From assembly GCA_040755755.1 (NCBI GenBank), contig JBFLZW010000069.1, positions 57,642 to 121,641 of the forward strand: a DNA stretch of 64,000 nucleotides. The letters are read 5' to 3'. This document shows positions 49,006-58,550 of the stretch, one piece after another (position 1 is the stretch's first letter; every line of letters begins with the position of its first letter). The notes beneath the pieces are model-generated. The model was not told the origin of the DNA and did no database searches. It saw nothing but the letters and a program-made list of their open reading frames with translations. Source of the DNA: a bacterium (lineage in GTDB: Bacteria > SZUA-182 > DTGQ01). Made by a program: the position numbers and the translations under genes.

Positions 49006-50410
49006 ACCTTTTCCTCTGGCTATCTAAGTAATCATTCTTACTGTCCGGCTTACTGTCCGGATATTCATTTTTGGGCTCAAGCCCATACATTTTCAACTTC
49101 TGGTACAGGAGACTGCGATCGATTTTCAGGATCTTGGCACTTTTGGAGATATTACCCCGATTTGCCTGCAGGGTCTGGGTGATTAAATATTTTTCAAATT
49201 CCTGCTTGGCTTCCCGTAAAGAGGGTTGATTTTTCTCCCTGAGAGAGATCGGAATATCAAGAGCTGTAATGATGTTGCCAGGGACCATGATCACCAGTCT
49301 CTCGATCAGGTTTTTTAATTCTCTTACATTGCCGGGCCAATCGTAGCGGCATAAAAGATCCATGGCTTCGGCGGTGACTTTTTTCAACTTGCGCCCGTTT
49401 TCAGCACAAAATTCCTTTAAAAAGTGATCGACCAGATGCGGGATATCCTCTTTTCGCTCCTTCAGGCTCGGAACCTTGATGGGGATAACACTCAGCCGGT
49501 AATACAGGTCCTCCCGGAAATTTCCCTGCTCGATTTCATCTTTTAAGTTTTTATTCGAGGCAGCAATGACGCGCACGTCAACTTTAATCGGCTCCCCCCC
49601 CCCGACGCGCTGCACTGCTTCCTCCTCCAGAACCCGCAGCAGCTTGGCCTGGGTTTTGAGGCTCATATCGCCTACTTCATCCAGAAACAGTGTCCCGCTG
49701 TCGGCCAATTCGAATTTCCCCTGCCTGCGGGCTGTTGCTCCGGTAAAAGCTCCCTTTTCGTGCCCGAACAGCTCGCTCTCGATAAGGTCTTCAGGGATGG
49801 CCGCACAGTTCACCCCGATAAACGGATTATCCCTTCTCCTGCTTTTTTCGTGGATTTCCCGGGCAATTAATTCTTTTCCCGTGCCGTTTTCCCCATAGAT
49901 TAAAACCCGGCCATTCGTCGGGGCAGCGATTTGGACCTGCTTTCTCAATTCATTCAGCGCCCTGCTCTGGCCGATAATTTCATATTTTTTGTTGATCCGC
50001 ATTCGTAAGTTTTTATTTTCCGCTTCCAGCCGCCGCTGGTCCAGTGCATGTTTCACGATCAATACGGTTTTTTCCAGGGAAAGCGGCTTTTCGATAAAGT
50101 CGAAGGCCCCCATTTTAATGGCCCTGACTGCCGTTTCAATCGTGCCATGACCTGAAATCATGATCACCGGAATATCCGGATTTGTCTCCCGTACCCGGTG
50201 TAAAAGCTCCATGCCGTCGATTTTGGGCATCCAGATATCGGACAGGATCAGGTCAGGGGGAGAATCACTCTGGATTTTTGCAAGACCTGCCTCACCATCT
50301 TCAGCCAGAGAGACTTCATATCCCTCGTCGGTCAGGATACCGGCCAGTGAGGAGCGGATGCGGCCTTCATCATCGATAACCAGAATATGGGCACAGGGCA
50401 TGCGATGCAT
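48989..50410 (-). CDS. NtrC-type sigma-54-dependent response regulator
   Basis: About 473 residues. Receiver domain ([19 protein letters not shown], phospho-Asp in [13 protein letters not shown], Lys in [11 protein letters not shown]), AAA+ domain with Walker A GENGTGKE, the sigma-54 contact [15 protein letters not shown] and Walker [11 protein letters not shown], and a Fis-type helix-turn-helix ([20 protein letters not shown]). The receiver-domain and linker style resembles NtrX. The ATG at 50410 shares one base with the rhomboid stop (TGATG), supporting this start over 50401. No histidine kinase is adjacent. Confidence 0.94.
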   Translation of the reverse strand: MHRMPCAHILVIDDEGRIRSSLAGILTDEGYEVSLAEDGEAGLAKIQSDSPPDLILSDIWMPKIDGMELLHRVRETNPDIPVIMISGHGTIETAVRAIKMGAFDFIEKPLSLEKTVLIVKHALDQRRLEAENKNLRMRINKKYEIIGQSRALNELRKQVQIAAPTNGRVLIYGENGTGKELIAREIHEKSRRRDNPFIGVNCAAIPEDLIESELFGHEKGAFTGATARRQGKFELADSGTLFLDEVGDMSLKTQAKLLRVLEEEAVQRVGGGEPIKVDVRVIAASNKNLKDEIEQGNFREDLYYRLSVIPIKVPSLKERKEDIPHLVDHFLKEFCAENGRKLKKVTAEAMDLLCRYDWPGNVRELKNLIERLVIMVPGNIITALDIPISLREKNQPSLREAKQEFEKYLITQTLQANRGNISKSAKILKIDRSLLYQKLKMYGLEPKNEYPDSKPDSKNDYLDSQRKRYDEFS

Positions 50411-51129
50411 CACCACCTTATTTCATCCCGGCCGAAATATTTTCGTATTCCGAGCCTCCGGCGGCGTTTCCTGAACAGAAAGATAAGCGCCATTCCCATG
50501 ATAAAGCCGCCGATATGGGCAAACCAGGCAACCCCACCGGATATCGAATGGGAGGTCAGGCTGAAGGCTCCGCTGAGGAACTGAACAACGATCCAGAAAG
50601 TCAGCAGGAGGCTGGCGGGAAGCCGGACTGTTTCAATCAGGAATCCGAAAAAAACCAGGGTCATCACTCTTGCCTGGGGATACAGCAGCAGATAAGCCCC
50701 TAAAACGCCGGATATGGCTCCGCTGGCCCCGATCATGGGGATGGTTGAACTCGGGGAAACCATGACCTGGGTGATTGCCGCCGCAGTTCCGCACAGAAGA
50801 TAAAAGACGGCAAACCGGACATGCCCCATCGCGTCTTCCACATTATCGCCAAAAATCCACAGATACAGCATATTTCCCAGAAGATGAGCCAGCCCTCCGT
50901 GGAGAAACATGGATGTCACAATCGTAAAGGGCAAGGGAACAGGAGCCAATGGAGGGAGGTCCGTAAAATGACTCAGCTCATAAGGGATGATGCCAAGGAT
51001 TTTGATAAGCCGATCGCCGTATGCTCCCAGAAGAAGCTGATAAACAAAAACCACGCAGTTCAAACCGATAATGGTCACGGTAACTACCGGAAAGCTATCG
51101 CTTGGAATATCATCCTTCAGGGGAATCAA
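50410..51129 (-). CDS. Rhomboid-family intramembrane serine protease
   Basis: A 239-residue membrane protein with six to seven helices. Catalytic Ser in MIGASGAISGVLGAYL (GxSG, about residue 136) and His in AHIGGFIMGMAL (about 210). The first loop has the typical SMFLHGGLAHLLGNMLYLW. It cleaves transmembrane segments of membrane proteins. The basic tail RKRRRRLGIRK is cytoplasmic. Its stop overlaps the NtrC-type gene start. Confidence 0.93.
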   Translation of the reverse strand: MIPLKDDIPSDSFPVVTVTIIGLNCVVFVYQLLLGAYGDRLIKILGIIPYELSHFTDLPPLAPVPLPFTIVTSMFLHGGLAHLLGNMLYLWIFGDNVEDAMGHVRFAVFYLLCGTAAAITQVMVSPSSTIPMIGASGAISGVLGAYLLLYPQARVMTLVFFGFLIETVRLPASLLLTFWIVVQFLSGAFSLTSHSISGGVAWFAHIGGFIMGMALIFLFRKRRRRLGIRKYFGRDEIRW

Positions 51130-51161
51130 CCGGCTTGCTCCTTGCTACTTATACTGCCACG

Positions 51162-51596
51162 TTATTCGCCGCCTCTCATTTCTTTTTCCAAAAATGCCTT
51201 CAAGGTATTATAGATAAATTCCCCCTGCTTCAGTGCATCGCCTGCTTCATCCGGCCCGTACACCTTGGATGGAACCCACAAGGGAAGGTCCCCGCGCTGG
51301 TAGAGTGGAAATCTGGTTCTGGCTCCGTGCTTTTCCAAAATCAAAGCTGCTTTTTGGATTTCATCGATATTATCGATTTCATTCCTGAATACAGCTACAA
51401 ACAGCGTTGAAGTTTTGTGATCACGGGTAAAAATTTCGCGGAGGGCTAAACAGGCCTTGGTTATTTTCTCCACACACTCCTGGGAAAAATGAATTGTACG
51501 GCTGTAGAGCCCGTTGATGTTGGTCAGCCGTGCAGTTTCAATATCTACGGTGCTTTCAGTCAAATATGCCTCGGCTATATCCTTTGGATCGTGCAC
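51162..51596 (-). CDS. HEPN-domain protein
   Basis: A 144-residue helical protein of the HEPN family: DIAEAYLTESTVDIETARL, the SRTIHFSQECVEKITKACLAL helix and a C-terminal DALKQGEFIYNTLKAFLEK. The inserted stretch RFPLYQRGDLPLWVPSKVYG is common in stand-alone members. HEPN domains can be RNases, but no nucleotidyltransferase partner lies beside it and the RxxxxH motif is not clear, so activity is uncertain. It sits in a housekeeping run, 33 bases upstream of the rhomboid gene. Confidence 0.8.
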   Translation of the reverse strand: MHDPKDIAEAYLTESTVDIETARLTNINGLYSRTIHFSQECVEKITKACLALREIFTRDHKTSTLFVAVFRNEIDNIDEIQKAALILEKHGARTRFPLYQRGDLPLWVPSKVYGPDEAGDALKQGEFIYNTLKAFLEKEMRGGE

Positions 51597-51766
51597 GTAT
51601 TCTCTCCTTTCTTCTTATACCCCACACACAATAACTGTGTCTTACATGGCCTCAAAAGCTCATTACCAGCCCTCTATCCTGCTTCTGCAATATACAAAAT
51701 AAAATAAAAAAAGTCAACGGTTTAGGTGATATTCCAGCCCTTTTGGCCGGAAAAAGTCCAATTTCC
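51597..51766. other. Spacer between bamD and HEPN gene
   Basis: About 170 bases with an A-rich run near 51690-51715. No clear site recognised. Confidence 0.35.
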
Positions 51767-52540
51767 TCACTTGATCTTTTTTCTGTCGTTCTGTTCCCTG
51801 AGTAACCTTTGCGTAAACGGGGAATCGGGGTACTGACCTGTCAGTGTCTTTTCAGCTTCCTTTTCCAGCTCTCTCTTGCCGCTCTTTTCAGCGGCCCTGG
51901 CCAGATAGTAGAATACCTCATCCTTGCGGCTGAACTGAGGATAACTATTCAGAACTTCCTGGAGCCGGGCAATAGCCACCTCATACGACTTGCTCTTAAG
52001 GTAAAATCTGGCTATGTACAGCTCGTTACCTCCGAGACGGTCTTTGCAGATTCGATATTTCTCTCTGGCTTCAGCGACCAACGGACTTTTCGGATATTGG
52101 GCTAAAAATGTTTCAAAAGCCGAGCAGGCTTTCTGCGTCTCTTCCTGGTCCCGGTCCTCCGGCAGCATTTGCAGAAAGTGACACATCCCGATCCGATACT
52201 GAGCCCAGTCCGAAAGTTTTCCCAGGGGGTAAAACTCAAGGATTTTCTGGTATTCCAGGACAGCCTCATCGTAAGCACCTTCTTCATAATAGGTATTGGC
52301 GATCCCCACTCTGGCCAGCGAAAGATACCGGCTTTCAGGGTAGAGGACTTCTATGTCCTGGAAATCTTGCCGGGCTTCCAGGTACTTTTTCTTTTCAAAG
52401 AGATTCATTCCCCCCTGATACAGCTCGAAATCCGAACGCACCCGCTCCTGCTTGGTGCATCCCCAATAGCCCGCACAGCACAAAACCAGTGCCACGAGGA
52501 TCAGCCATTTCCTGAAGGCAGTTGCAAACTTATTCATCAT
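51767..52540 (-). CDS. bamD: Outer-membrane assembly lipoprotein BamD
   Basis: A 257-residue lipoprotein: lipobox-like GYWGC (Cys about 28) after a hydrophobic stretch (LILVALVLCCA). It has five TPR-like repeats typical of BamD/ComL (for example YLEARQDFQDIEVLYPESRY and YDEAVLEYQKILEFYPLGKL). BamD is a core partner of BamA in the insertion of outer-membrane proteins, which supports a didermal cell envelope. Two adjacent ATG codons can start it. Confidence 0.92.
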   Translation of the reverse strand: MMNKFATAFRKWLILVALVLCCAGYWGCTKQERVRSDFELYQGGMNLFEKKKYLEARQDFQDIEVLYPESRYLSLARVGIANTYYEEGAYDEAVLEYQKILEFYPLGKLSDWAQYRIGMCHFLQMLPEDRDQEETQKACSAFETFLAQYPKSPLVAEAREKYRICKDRLGGNELYIARFYLKSKSYEVAIARLQEVLNSYPQFSRKDEVFYYLARAAEKSGKRELEKEAEKTLTGQYPDSPFTQRLLREQNDRKKIK

Positions 52541-52637
52541 CTATCTTCCATCTTCTCTTTCCGCATTCGGACAAAAAAGAGGGAATGACCGTTCGATGAG
52601 CCAATCCCTCTTTGATGATCTATCCCGGCTTCCCTTA

Positions 52638-52748
52638 TTAAAGGCAGGGAATGCAGGGCATATTCGGCTTCAGACTGCAGCCGGTTATGGGTAAAAGCAA
52701 GAGCACCAGTGCAGTCGCCAACAATACATAGTAATACTTTCGACTCAT
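52638..52748 (-). CDS. Very small lipoprotein (36 residues)
   Basis: A 36-residue ORF between trpB2 and bamD: MSRKYYYVLLATALVLLLLP followed by a lipobox ITGC (Cys about 24) and a 13-residue mature part SLKPNMPCIPCL with two further Cys. GGGGGATGGGG lies just before the ATG. The signal and lipobox are well formed and the frame is closed cleanly, which is hard to get by chance. The mature chain could be a lipid-anchored metal-binding or structural peptide. Too short to be assigned to a family. Confidence 0.6.
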   Translation of the reverse strand: MSRKYYYVLLATALVLLLLPITGCSLKPNMPCIPCL

Positions 52749-52794
52749 TTCCCCATCCCCCTTTGATTTCTGATATCACCCTGTTTCATGAGGT

Positions 52795-54153
52795 CTATTT
52801 GTCGATCACCGGCAATTCATCGAGGGCCTGGCGGATTTTCTCTTCAGGATATTCATAATCCTGGAGCTGGCTGGCCAGGTAGCTGTCGTATGAGGCTAAA
52901 TCAAAATGCCCGTGACCGCTCAGGGAAAATACGATTACCTTTTCCTCACCTGACTGTCGGCACTTTTCCGCCTCATCGATCACGCACCGGATAGCATGGG
53001 CTGATTCCGGAGCAGGAATGATCCCCTCGGTCCGGGCAAAGGTCAGGGCGCTTTCAAAGATTGCCGTTTGCTTGCAGCCTACAGCTTCGATAATTCCGTC
53101 ATGGAGGAGATTACTGACAATGGGAGATGCCCCATGATACCGGAGCCCGCCAGCATGAATTCCCGGCGGGACAAAGGTGTGGCCCAGGGTAAACATCTTG
53201 AGAAGGGGGGTAAGATGAGCGGTATCCCCGAAATCATACCGGAATTCCCCCCGGGTGAGCGAGGGGCAGGCGGTCGGCTCAACGGCGATGATCCGCAGAT
53301 TCCGGCCACTGATCTTCTCCCTGACATAGGGAAGGGCCAGCCCGGCGAAATTGCTCCCACCGCCGCAGCAGCCGATCAGAATGTCCGGCTCAAGGCCGAT
53401 CTTCTTGAACTGCTGCTGAGTCTCCAGGCCGATAATAGTCTGGTGGAGCAGCACATGATTCAGGACGCTTCCCAGGGCATACTTGGTATCGGCATGCTGG
53501 GCCGCATCCTCCATGGCCTCACTGATGGCGATCCCCAGGCTTCCCAGAGAATCCGGATCCCTGGCCAGAATATCCTGGCCCGATTTGGTTTTCATGCTGG
53601 GGCTCGGGATCACCTCTGCACCCCAGACATGCATCATCGACCTTCGATAGGGCTTTTGCTGGTAGCTGACCTTGACCATGTACACCGTGCACTCGAGGCC
53701 GAAGTGGTTACAGGCAAAAGCAAGCGCGCTTCCCCATTGCCCCGCTCCGGTTTCCGTAGCCAGCCTCTTCACCCCGGCCTGCTTGTTATAATAGGCCTGA
53801 GCCACGGCAGTATTCGGCTTATGGCTTCCGGGAGGACTCACCCCTTCATTTTTATAGTAAATTTTCGCCGGTGTGTTCAACTTCTTCTCCAGGCCATAGG
53901 CCCTGACCAGAGGTGTCGGCCGCCAGAGGCGGTAAACATCAAGGACTTCCTCCGGGATTGGAATGGTTGACTTGCCGCTCACCTCCTGCTCGATCAGCGC
54001 ATCGGGAAATACCGCCTGCAGGGCTTCCGGACCGATGGGCTCATGAGTGGCCGGATGCAGCGGCGGACTCAAAGGGGTAGGCAAGTCAGGCAGAACATTA
54101 TACCATGTCGAGGGCATCTCCTTTTCGGAAAGCATTATCTTTCGATCTTGCAT
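52795..54153 (-). CDS. trpB: Tryptophan synthase beta chain, TrpB2 type
   Basis: A 452-residue PLP enzyme of the TrpB2 branch, which is longer than TrpB1 and often lies away from trpA. The lysine that binds PLP is in [15 protein letters not shown] (about residue 110); [31 protein letters not shown] and the C-terminal [13 protein letters not shown] are conserved. It joins indole with serine and may salvage indole or act with a separate alpha chain. RBS AAGGAGA. No trp operon nearby, as typical of trpB2. Confidence 0.94.
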   Translation of the reverse strand: MQDRKIMLSEKEMPSTWYNVLPDLPTPLSPPLHPATHEPIGPEALQAVFPDALIEQEVSGKSTIPIPEEVLDVYRLWRPTPLVRAYGLEKKLNTPAKIYYKNEGVSPPGSHKPNTAVAQAYYNKQAGVKRLATETGAGQWGSALAFACNHFGLECTVYMVKVSYQQKPYRRSMMHVWGAEVIPSPSMKTKSGQDILARDPDSLGSLGIAISEAMEDAAQHADTKYALGSVLNHVLLHQTIIGLETQQQFKKIGLEPDILIGCCGGGSNFAGLALPYVREKISGRNLRIIAVEPTACPSLTRGEFRYDFGDTAHLTPLLKMFTLGHTFVPPGIHAGGLRYHGASPIVSNLLHDGIIEAVGCKQTAIFESALTFARTEGIIPAPESAHAIRCVIDEAEKCRQSGEEKVIVFSLSGHGHFDLASYDSYLASQLQDYEYPEEKIRQALDELPVIDK

Positions 54154-54205
54154 TTCTCCTTATCTCCTTTCCTCAATGGATTTCTTTTCCACTTTTGACA
54201 CAGGA

Positions 54206-54508
54206 TCAATCTTGACGTGAATCGAGCTTGATACGAATCGAATTCAGAAATTCCAGGTCATGCTGATTGATTTCAAAACGAAGCTCATGGTCAGCATCTT
54301 CAGGCAGACAAGATGCCGATGGGCTCTCATCCTCCTTTTGGTCCCGGTATAAACAGACTCCGACGGCCAAAGACAGGTCTACATGATATCCATGCTCCTT
54401 GATCCGCTGCAGCACATCCTGAACAGCATTCGACTGGATCAGATTATCACTGATGGCATCACCCAACTCACGGATCATGGCTTTCAACTTATCCTTGTTT
54501 TTGCCCAT
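54206..54508 (-). CDS. Conserved-looking small protein, unknown
   Basis: A 100-residue soluble protein (MGKNKDKLKAMIRELGDAIS, GYHVDLSLAVGVCLYRD), charged, with a helical N-terminus and a C-terminal segment HDLEFLNSIRIKLD. It has no membrane segment or signal. It lies between proS and trpB2 and is likely co-transcribed; GAGGGG precedes the ATG. No family recognised. Confidence 0.65.
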   Translation of the reverse strand: MGKNKDKLKAMIRELGDAISDNLIQSNAVQDVLQRIKEHGYHVDLSLAVGVCLYRDQKEDESPSASCLPEDADHELRFEINQHDLEFLNSIRIKLDSRQD

Positions 54509-54564
54509 GGTTTCTTACCCCTCTTCTTCTCAAGTAAATGAACTCTCGAATAATTAGCCTGTCA

Positions 54565-56289
54565 TCACACCTTCAGCATCTCGCTGACCATTTGCCGAAC
54601 TTTCTGCCGGCATTCATCTTTCAGAACCTGAATGACCTGGCCCGTCTTTCGGATACGAATCTCTACTGAATTCTGCTTCAATGATTTACTGCCAATGGTT
54701 ATTCGAAGAGGGATACCCAGTAAATCCGAATCCTTGAATTTGACTCCGGGTCGCTCCTCCCGGTCATCGATAATCACCTCAAGGCCGGCGGCCAGTAGTT
54801 CCTGATAAATTGCCTGTGCGGTTTCCCTGATATTTTTATCGGTGGTATCCGTCGGAAGCACCATGACCTGATACGGAGCAATCGGCATTGGCCAGATAAT
54901 ACCGTCCTGGTCATGGTTCTGCTCGATCGAAGCAGCCATGGTCCTGCCGACTCCTATGCCGTAGCAGCCCATGATGATAATCTGCTCTTCGCCATTCTGG
55001 TCAAGATAGGTGGCCTTCAATGCCTTGCTGTATTTGGTCCCCAGCTTGAAAATGTGGCCCACCTCGATACCCTGGCTGATTCGCAGCGGCCCCTGGCACC
55101 AAGGACAGGGGTCACCTTCCTGGACCACCCGTAAATCAAAGAAGTCCGGCCTGGGGCAGTCTCTCCCCCAGTTCACATTCGTGAAATGGGTGTCCTTCCG
55201 ATTGGCCCCGGTCACAAAATTTTCCAGATTCCGTACCGAGTGATCAGCCATGATCCGAACGCCGGTCAATCCCACGGGTCCGGAGAAACCTGCACTCCCG
55301 CCGGTTATTGATTCGACCGTTTCCGGGGTGGCCATAACGATTTCAGCCGCACCGGTCAGATTTTTCAATTTTATTTCATTCAATTCCTGATCCCCCCGGA
55401 TCAGGACGGCAATAACCTGCCCATCAGCCGCAACGAGCAGGGTTTTGACAATCTGCGAAGGAGCCACCTTCAGGAATGCGGCGACATCCTGGACTGACGA
55501 AAGATCAGGAGTCGATACCGGCTGCATCACCGGCCAGGCAGGGGAATTATGCACAGGCTCTTCAGCCGGCAGGGTAGAGGTGGCCTTTTCGACGTTCGAG
55601 GCATATTCACACCGGGTGCAACTGGCAATCCGGTCCTCGCCAGCTTCCGCCAGCACCATGAACTCATGGGAAAAACTCCCGCCAATGGCACCCGTATCAG
55701 CCTCAACAGCCCTGCATACCAGTCCGCAGCGGCGAAAGATATTCTGATACGTCTCTTTCATCTTCTGATAGCTGATATCCGCCCCGGCATTGTCACGGTC
55801 GAAACTGTAGGCATCCTTCATGATAAATTCCCGGCCCCTCATCAGTCCGAAGCGAGGGCGGATTTCATCACGGAATTTGGTCTGAATCTGATATAAATTC
55901 AGCGGCAATTGGCGGTAGGACCGTACCTCGCGCCGGACCAGGTCGGTGATGACCTCCTCATGGGTCGGCCCCAGACAGAATTCCCGGTTATGCCGGTCAC
56001 GCAGCCGCATGAGCTCCGGCCCGTACAAAGACCAGCGCCCGCTCTCCTGCCAGAGCTCCGCAGAGCACAGCACCGGCAGGTGCACCTCCAGTGCTCCGGC
56101 ACGGTTCATCTCCTCCCGGATGATTTCCTCGATTTTCTGAATAACCCGATATCCCAGCGGCAGATAGATATAAACGCCAGCCGCCAGCTTTCTGATCATG
56201 CCCGCCCGCAGCATCAACTGATGGCTGATGACCTCCGCCTCTGCCGGTAGTTCCTTGACCGTATTAATCAATGCCTCAGAGAATCGCAC
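54565..56289 (-). CDS. proS: Prolyl-tRNA synthetase (bacterial type)
   Basis: A 574-residue ProS of the bacterial type with the editing insertion. Motif 2: LGPTHEEVITDLVRREVRSY and YQIQTKFRDEIRPRFGLMRG; motif 3: GCYGIGVGRTMAASIEQ. The insertion domain spans about residues 225-385 (SVQDVAAFLKVAPSQIVKTL, LIRGDQELNEIKL). The C-terminal anticodon-binding domain contains VLPTDTTDKNIRETAQAI. It charges tRNA-Pro and clears mischarged Ala. The start is a GTG at 56289 with GAGAGGAAGAAG upstream. Confidence 0.96.
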   Translation of the reverse strand: MRFSEALINTVKELPAEAEVISHQLMLRAGMIRKLAAGVYIYLPLGYRVIQKIEEIIREEMNRAGALEVHLPVLCSAELWQESGRWSLYGPELMRLRDRHNREFCLGPTHEEVITDLVRREVRSYRQLPLNLYQIQTKFRDEIRPRFGLMRGREFIMKDAYSFDRDNAGADISYQKMKETYQNIFRRCGLVCRAVEADTGAIGGSFSHEFMVLAEAGEDRIASCTRCEYASNVEKATSTLPAEEPVHNSPAWPVMQPVSTPDLSSVQDVAAFLKVAPSQIVKTLLVAADGQVIAVLIRGDQELNEIKLKNLTGAAEIVMATPETVESITGGSAGFSGPVGLTGVRIMADHSVRNLENFVTGANRKDTHFTNVNWGRDCPRPDFFDLRVVQEGDPCPWCQGPLRISQGIEVGHIFKLGTKYSKALKATYLDQNGEEQIIIMGCYGIGVGRTMAASIEQNHDQDGIIWPMPIAPYQVMVLPTDTTDKNIRETAQAIYQELLAAGLEVIIDDREERPGVKFKDSDLLGIPLRITIGSKSLKQNSVEIRIRKTGQVIQVLKDECRQKVRQMVSEMLKV

Positions 56290-56428
56290 CTTCTTCCTCT
56301 CCTTCAGAATCAGAATGTTACCGAATCCTGGAATCTTGTTTTACAATTCACCCTGTAATAAGGGGTATCTCTGTTTTTTTGCTTCGCTCATGGTAGCAAA
56401 GAGCCCTTGCTTTTGCAAGCCCCAATAC

Positions 56429-57751
56429 TTATGCGTGTATCTTCCCCAGGGTCTTTCCTTCGAGAACCTCAGTTATTTCCACCATAACCTGCCGGTTGAT
56501 CAAGTCCTTGGCCTCATCGACCACTACCTTGATATAATTTCCGGTCAGGGCAATAAGTCCTCCGGTCTGCTCATCCTTCTGCCCCAGAACGAGAGCCGGA
56601 AGGGGAACATTCAGGAATTGCCGCCTGAAGTGAAAAAATTTCCTCCTGCTCAAAGCCCGCAAGGTGGTGCAGCGTTCCTTCTTGATGCGGCCATCGATCT
56701 GATGGGGCATCCGGCTGGCTTCCGTTCCCGGCCGCGGGGAAAAACTGAAAACGTGCAGGTACGCCAGGGGCAGAGCTTCGATAAACTGGAAGGTCCGCTG
56801 AAAGCTCTCCTCAGTCTCACCGGGAAAGCCGACTATGACATCCGCTCCAATGGCTGTCTCAGGCCTGCAGGAGACAATCTCTTCGATAAGCTCCCGGTAA
56901 TGGGCGCTCAGATAAGGCCTTCGCATGGCTCGAAGAATCTCGTCGTCCCCGCTCTGGAGGGGAATATGCAAATGAGCACAGATTTGAGGCGACTGGGTCA
57001 CCAGCCTTTTCAAGGCCGGAGTGAACTCCGTGGGCTCGATGGAGCTCAAGCGCACCCGGAAATGGCCGGACCGGGGACCAGGGCAGGCAAGCATGGCCTC
57101 AAGCAGGTCAGAGAGGGTGATCTTCTCCGCCATGTCCTGGCCGTAAGTGCCAAGGTGAACGCCGGTCAGAACCAGTTCCTGATAGCCGTTTTCAAGCAGC
57201 CGCCGAACCTGGGCAAGGACATCCTCAAAGCGGGCGCTCCGGTTCTTCCCGCGGGCAGCGGGCACGATGCAGTAACTGCACTGGTGGTCACACCCTTCCT
57301 GGATTTTCAAAAAGGCGCGGGTGTAGCCGGAAAAATAATTGATAACCTGGGGCTGAAATCGGGTCTTTTGGCCAAGCTCGCTTACCCGGACTTCCGAATG
57401 ACCTTTTTGGGTTAGTGAGGTAAGATAGCGGATGAGATCGCCCTTTTCAGCATTGCCGAGAACCAGATCCACGCCGGGCATGGCGGCAAGCCGCTGCGGA
57501 TTGACCTGCGCCGAGCATCCCGTGGCCACAATCAACGCCTCGGGATTGGTCTGCTGGGCCTGCCTGATCTTCATCCGGGAGTGATAATCTCCTTTATTGG
57601 TAACCGTGCAGGTATTGATAATATATACATCCGCCACACTCTCGAAAGGAACAATAGCATAGCCGCATTTTTCCAATTGCTCCTGCAGGAACATGGTTTC
57701 GTATTGGTTCAACTTACAGCCAAGGGTAAATAATGCTGCTTTTGGGGTCAT
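56429..57751 (-). CDS. mtaB: tRNA t6A37 methylthiotransferase MtaB
   Basis: A 440-residue radical SAM methylthiotransferase that forms ms2t6A at position 37 of ANN-decoding tRNAs. The N-terminal domain has the three cluster cysteines in FTLGCKLNQYE, INTCTVTNKGD and ATGCSAQVNP. The radical SAM motif is EGCDHQCSYCIVPAARGKNR. A TRAM domain ends the protein. The motifs KLNQYE and CTVTNKGD fit MtaB rather than MiaB. Confidence 0.94.
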   Translation of the reverse strand: MTPKAALFTLGCKLNQYETMFLQEQLEKCGYAIVPFESVADVYIINTCTVTNKGDYHSRMKIRQAQQTNPEALIVATGCSAQVNPQRLAAMPGVDLVLGNAEKGDLIRYLTSLTQKGHSEVRVSELGQKTRFQPQVINYFSGYTRAFLKIQEGCDHQCSYCIVPAARGKNRSARFEDVLAQVRRLLENGYQELVLTGVHLGTYGQDMAEKITLSDLLEAMLACPGPRSGHFRVRLSSIEPTEFTPALKRLVTQSPQICAHLHIPLQSGDDEILRAMRRPYLSAHYRELIEEIVSCRPETAIGADVIVGFPGETEESFQRTFQFIEALPLAYLHVFSFSPRPGTEASRMPHQIDGRIKKERCTTLRALSRRKFFHFRRQFLNVPLPALVLGQKDEQTGGLIALTGNYIKVVVDEAKDLINRQVMVEITEVLEGKTLGKIHA

Positions 57752-57857
57752 GGGTCTGGTATTTATTTTTTCCTGTTTTTAGAGTATATGTTTCCATGCA
57801 TATTTAATGCCCATTATAGCAGATTATTCCAATTATTTCAAACGCTCATGTCTGGAT
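57752..57857. other. Upstream region of mtaB
   Basis: About 106 AT-rich bases between mtaB and the MITE-like element, presumed to contain the mtaB promoter. Confidence 0.35.
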
Positions 57858-57981
57858 CAGATGTTCCCCATCTTGTATGGGAGCCTCCATAACTCCCCTC
57901 CCCCTTGAGGGGGGAGTCTGGGTGGGGGTGATGGTCATTTTTCACCTTCCTCATCGAGAAAAGGAACATGGGGAACATCTG
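57858..57981. repeat. MITE-like element with 14-base terminal inverted repeats
   Basis: CAGATGTTCCCCAT (57858-57871) and its exact complement ATGGGGAACATCTG (57968-57981) bound a 124-base segment with a palindromic core CCCCTTGAGGGGGGAG and CTGGGTGGGGGTG. A related, longer copy lies at 7064-7267. No transposase is encoded, so mobility would depend on a partner elsewhere. Confidence 0.8.
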
Positions 57982-57985
57982 CCAG

Positions 57986-58216
57986 CTATAATTATAGCAA
58001 AAGTAAAAGACCTTTGTCAGAGGTTAGAATTCCTTGGGATAAAAGTAGGAGATGCCAGAAAGCATCCCCGAATTTCTCCTGTCGATATTTTTAAATCACT
58101 TCTTTTGATACCTATCCTGAGACTCAAGAGCCTGAACCAGCTTGATAACAAGCTGCGACTGCCAGAAGCAAGAGATTCTGTGAGGATGATACTCAAGGCG
58201 GTAGTAACAGGGTCGT
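57986..58216 (+). pseudogene. Degenerate fragment, possibly of a transposase
   Basis: Between the MITE and the next inverted repeat a frame reads IIIAKVKDLCQRLEFLGIKV, then RISPVDIFKSLLLIPIL and NQLDNKLRLPEARDSVR. It resembles the N-terminal part of an insertion-sequence transposase, with no start codon of its own and no catalytic part. Assignment is tentative; it could be another truncated gene. Confidence 0.35.
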
Positions 58217-58217
58217 T

Positions 58218-58274
58218 GGGGTCAGCCCTTGAAATTTGACAAATAAAGGATGTCAAATTTCAAGGGCTGACCCC
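58218..58274. repeat. Perfect 24-base inverted repeat
   Basis: The arm GGGGTCAGCCCTTGAAATTT plus GACA (58218-58241) is repeated exactly in reverse complement at 58251-58274, with a 9-base loop. It is like REP-type palindromes linked to REP-associated transposases. It sits at the junction between two gene remnants. Confidence 0.85.
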
Positions 58275-58277
58275 CAG

Positions 58278-58550
58278 AACGTAAATGAAGATCAGGAAAT
58301 CCTGGCCGTCGAATGTGTCTTTGGAGAATTGCTCCAGGGTGCCAGGGATGAAAGAGAACGCGATATAATAATGAGCTACTGGAAGTATTTACCCAAAGCT
58401 GAAGAATCGGGTATATGGATCGAAGCAGGTCTGTGCTCTGGAAAAAATAAATTCCTATCACAAGGGGTTGGCCTGATAGATGCGGCTTTACTCATCATAG
58501 CCAGGAGGAAAAAGGCCACAAGTTTGGATAAGTGGAGATTAATGTGTTGA
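58278..58550 (+). pseudogene. VapC-type PIN-domain toxin, truncated at the 5' end
   Basis: The frame reads LAVECVFGELLQGARDERER, IIMSYWKYLPKAEESGIWIE and LSQGVGLIDAALLIIARRKK, a clear match to a VapC subfamily with GELLQGA and YLPK(I/A)EE. The N-terminal 35-40 residues, with the first catalytic Asp, are missing; the sequence starts right after the inverted repeat at 58218-58274. The usual C-terminus (xxxWTLDKKL) is changed to ATSLDKWRLMC, suggesting a further frameshift. It cannot encode an active toxin. Confidence 0.7.

Noticed and set aside
52537..52779. 80-codon minus-strand frame between trpB2 and bamD
   Set aside because: It overlaps the well-formed 36-residue lipoprotein frame, which has a better ribosome site and a lipobox.
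56228..57415. A 395-codon plus-strand open frame
   Set aside because: Antisense to mtaB and the start of proS, no motif.
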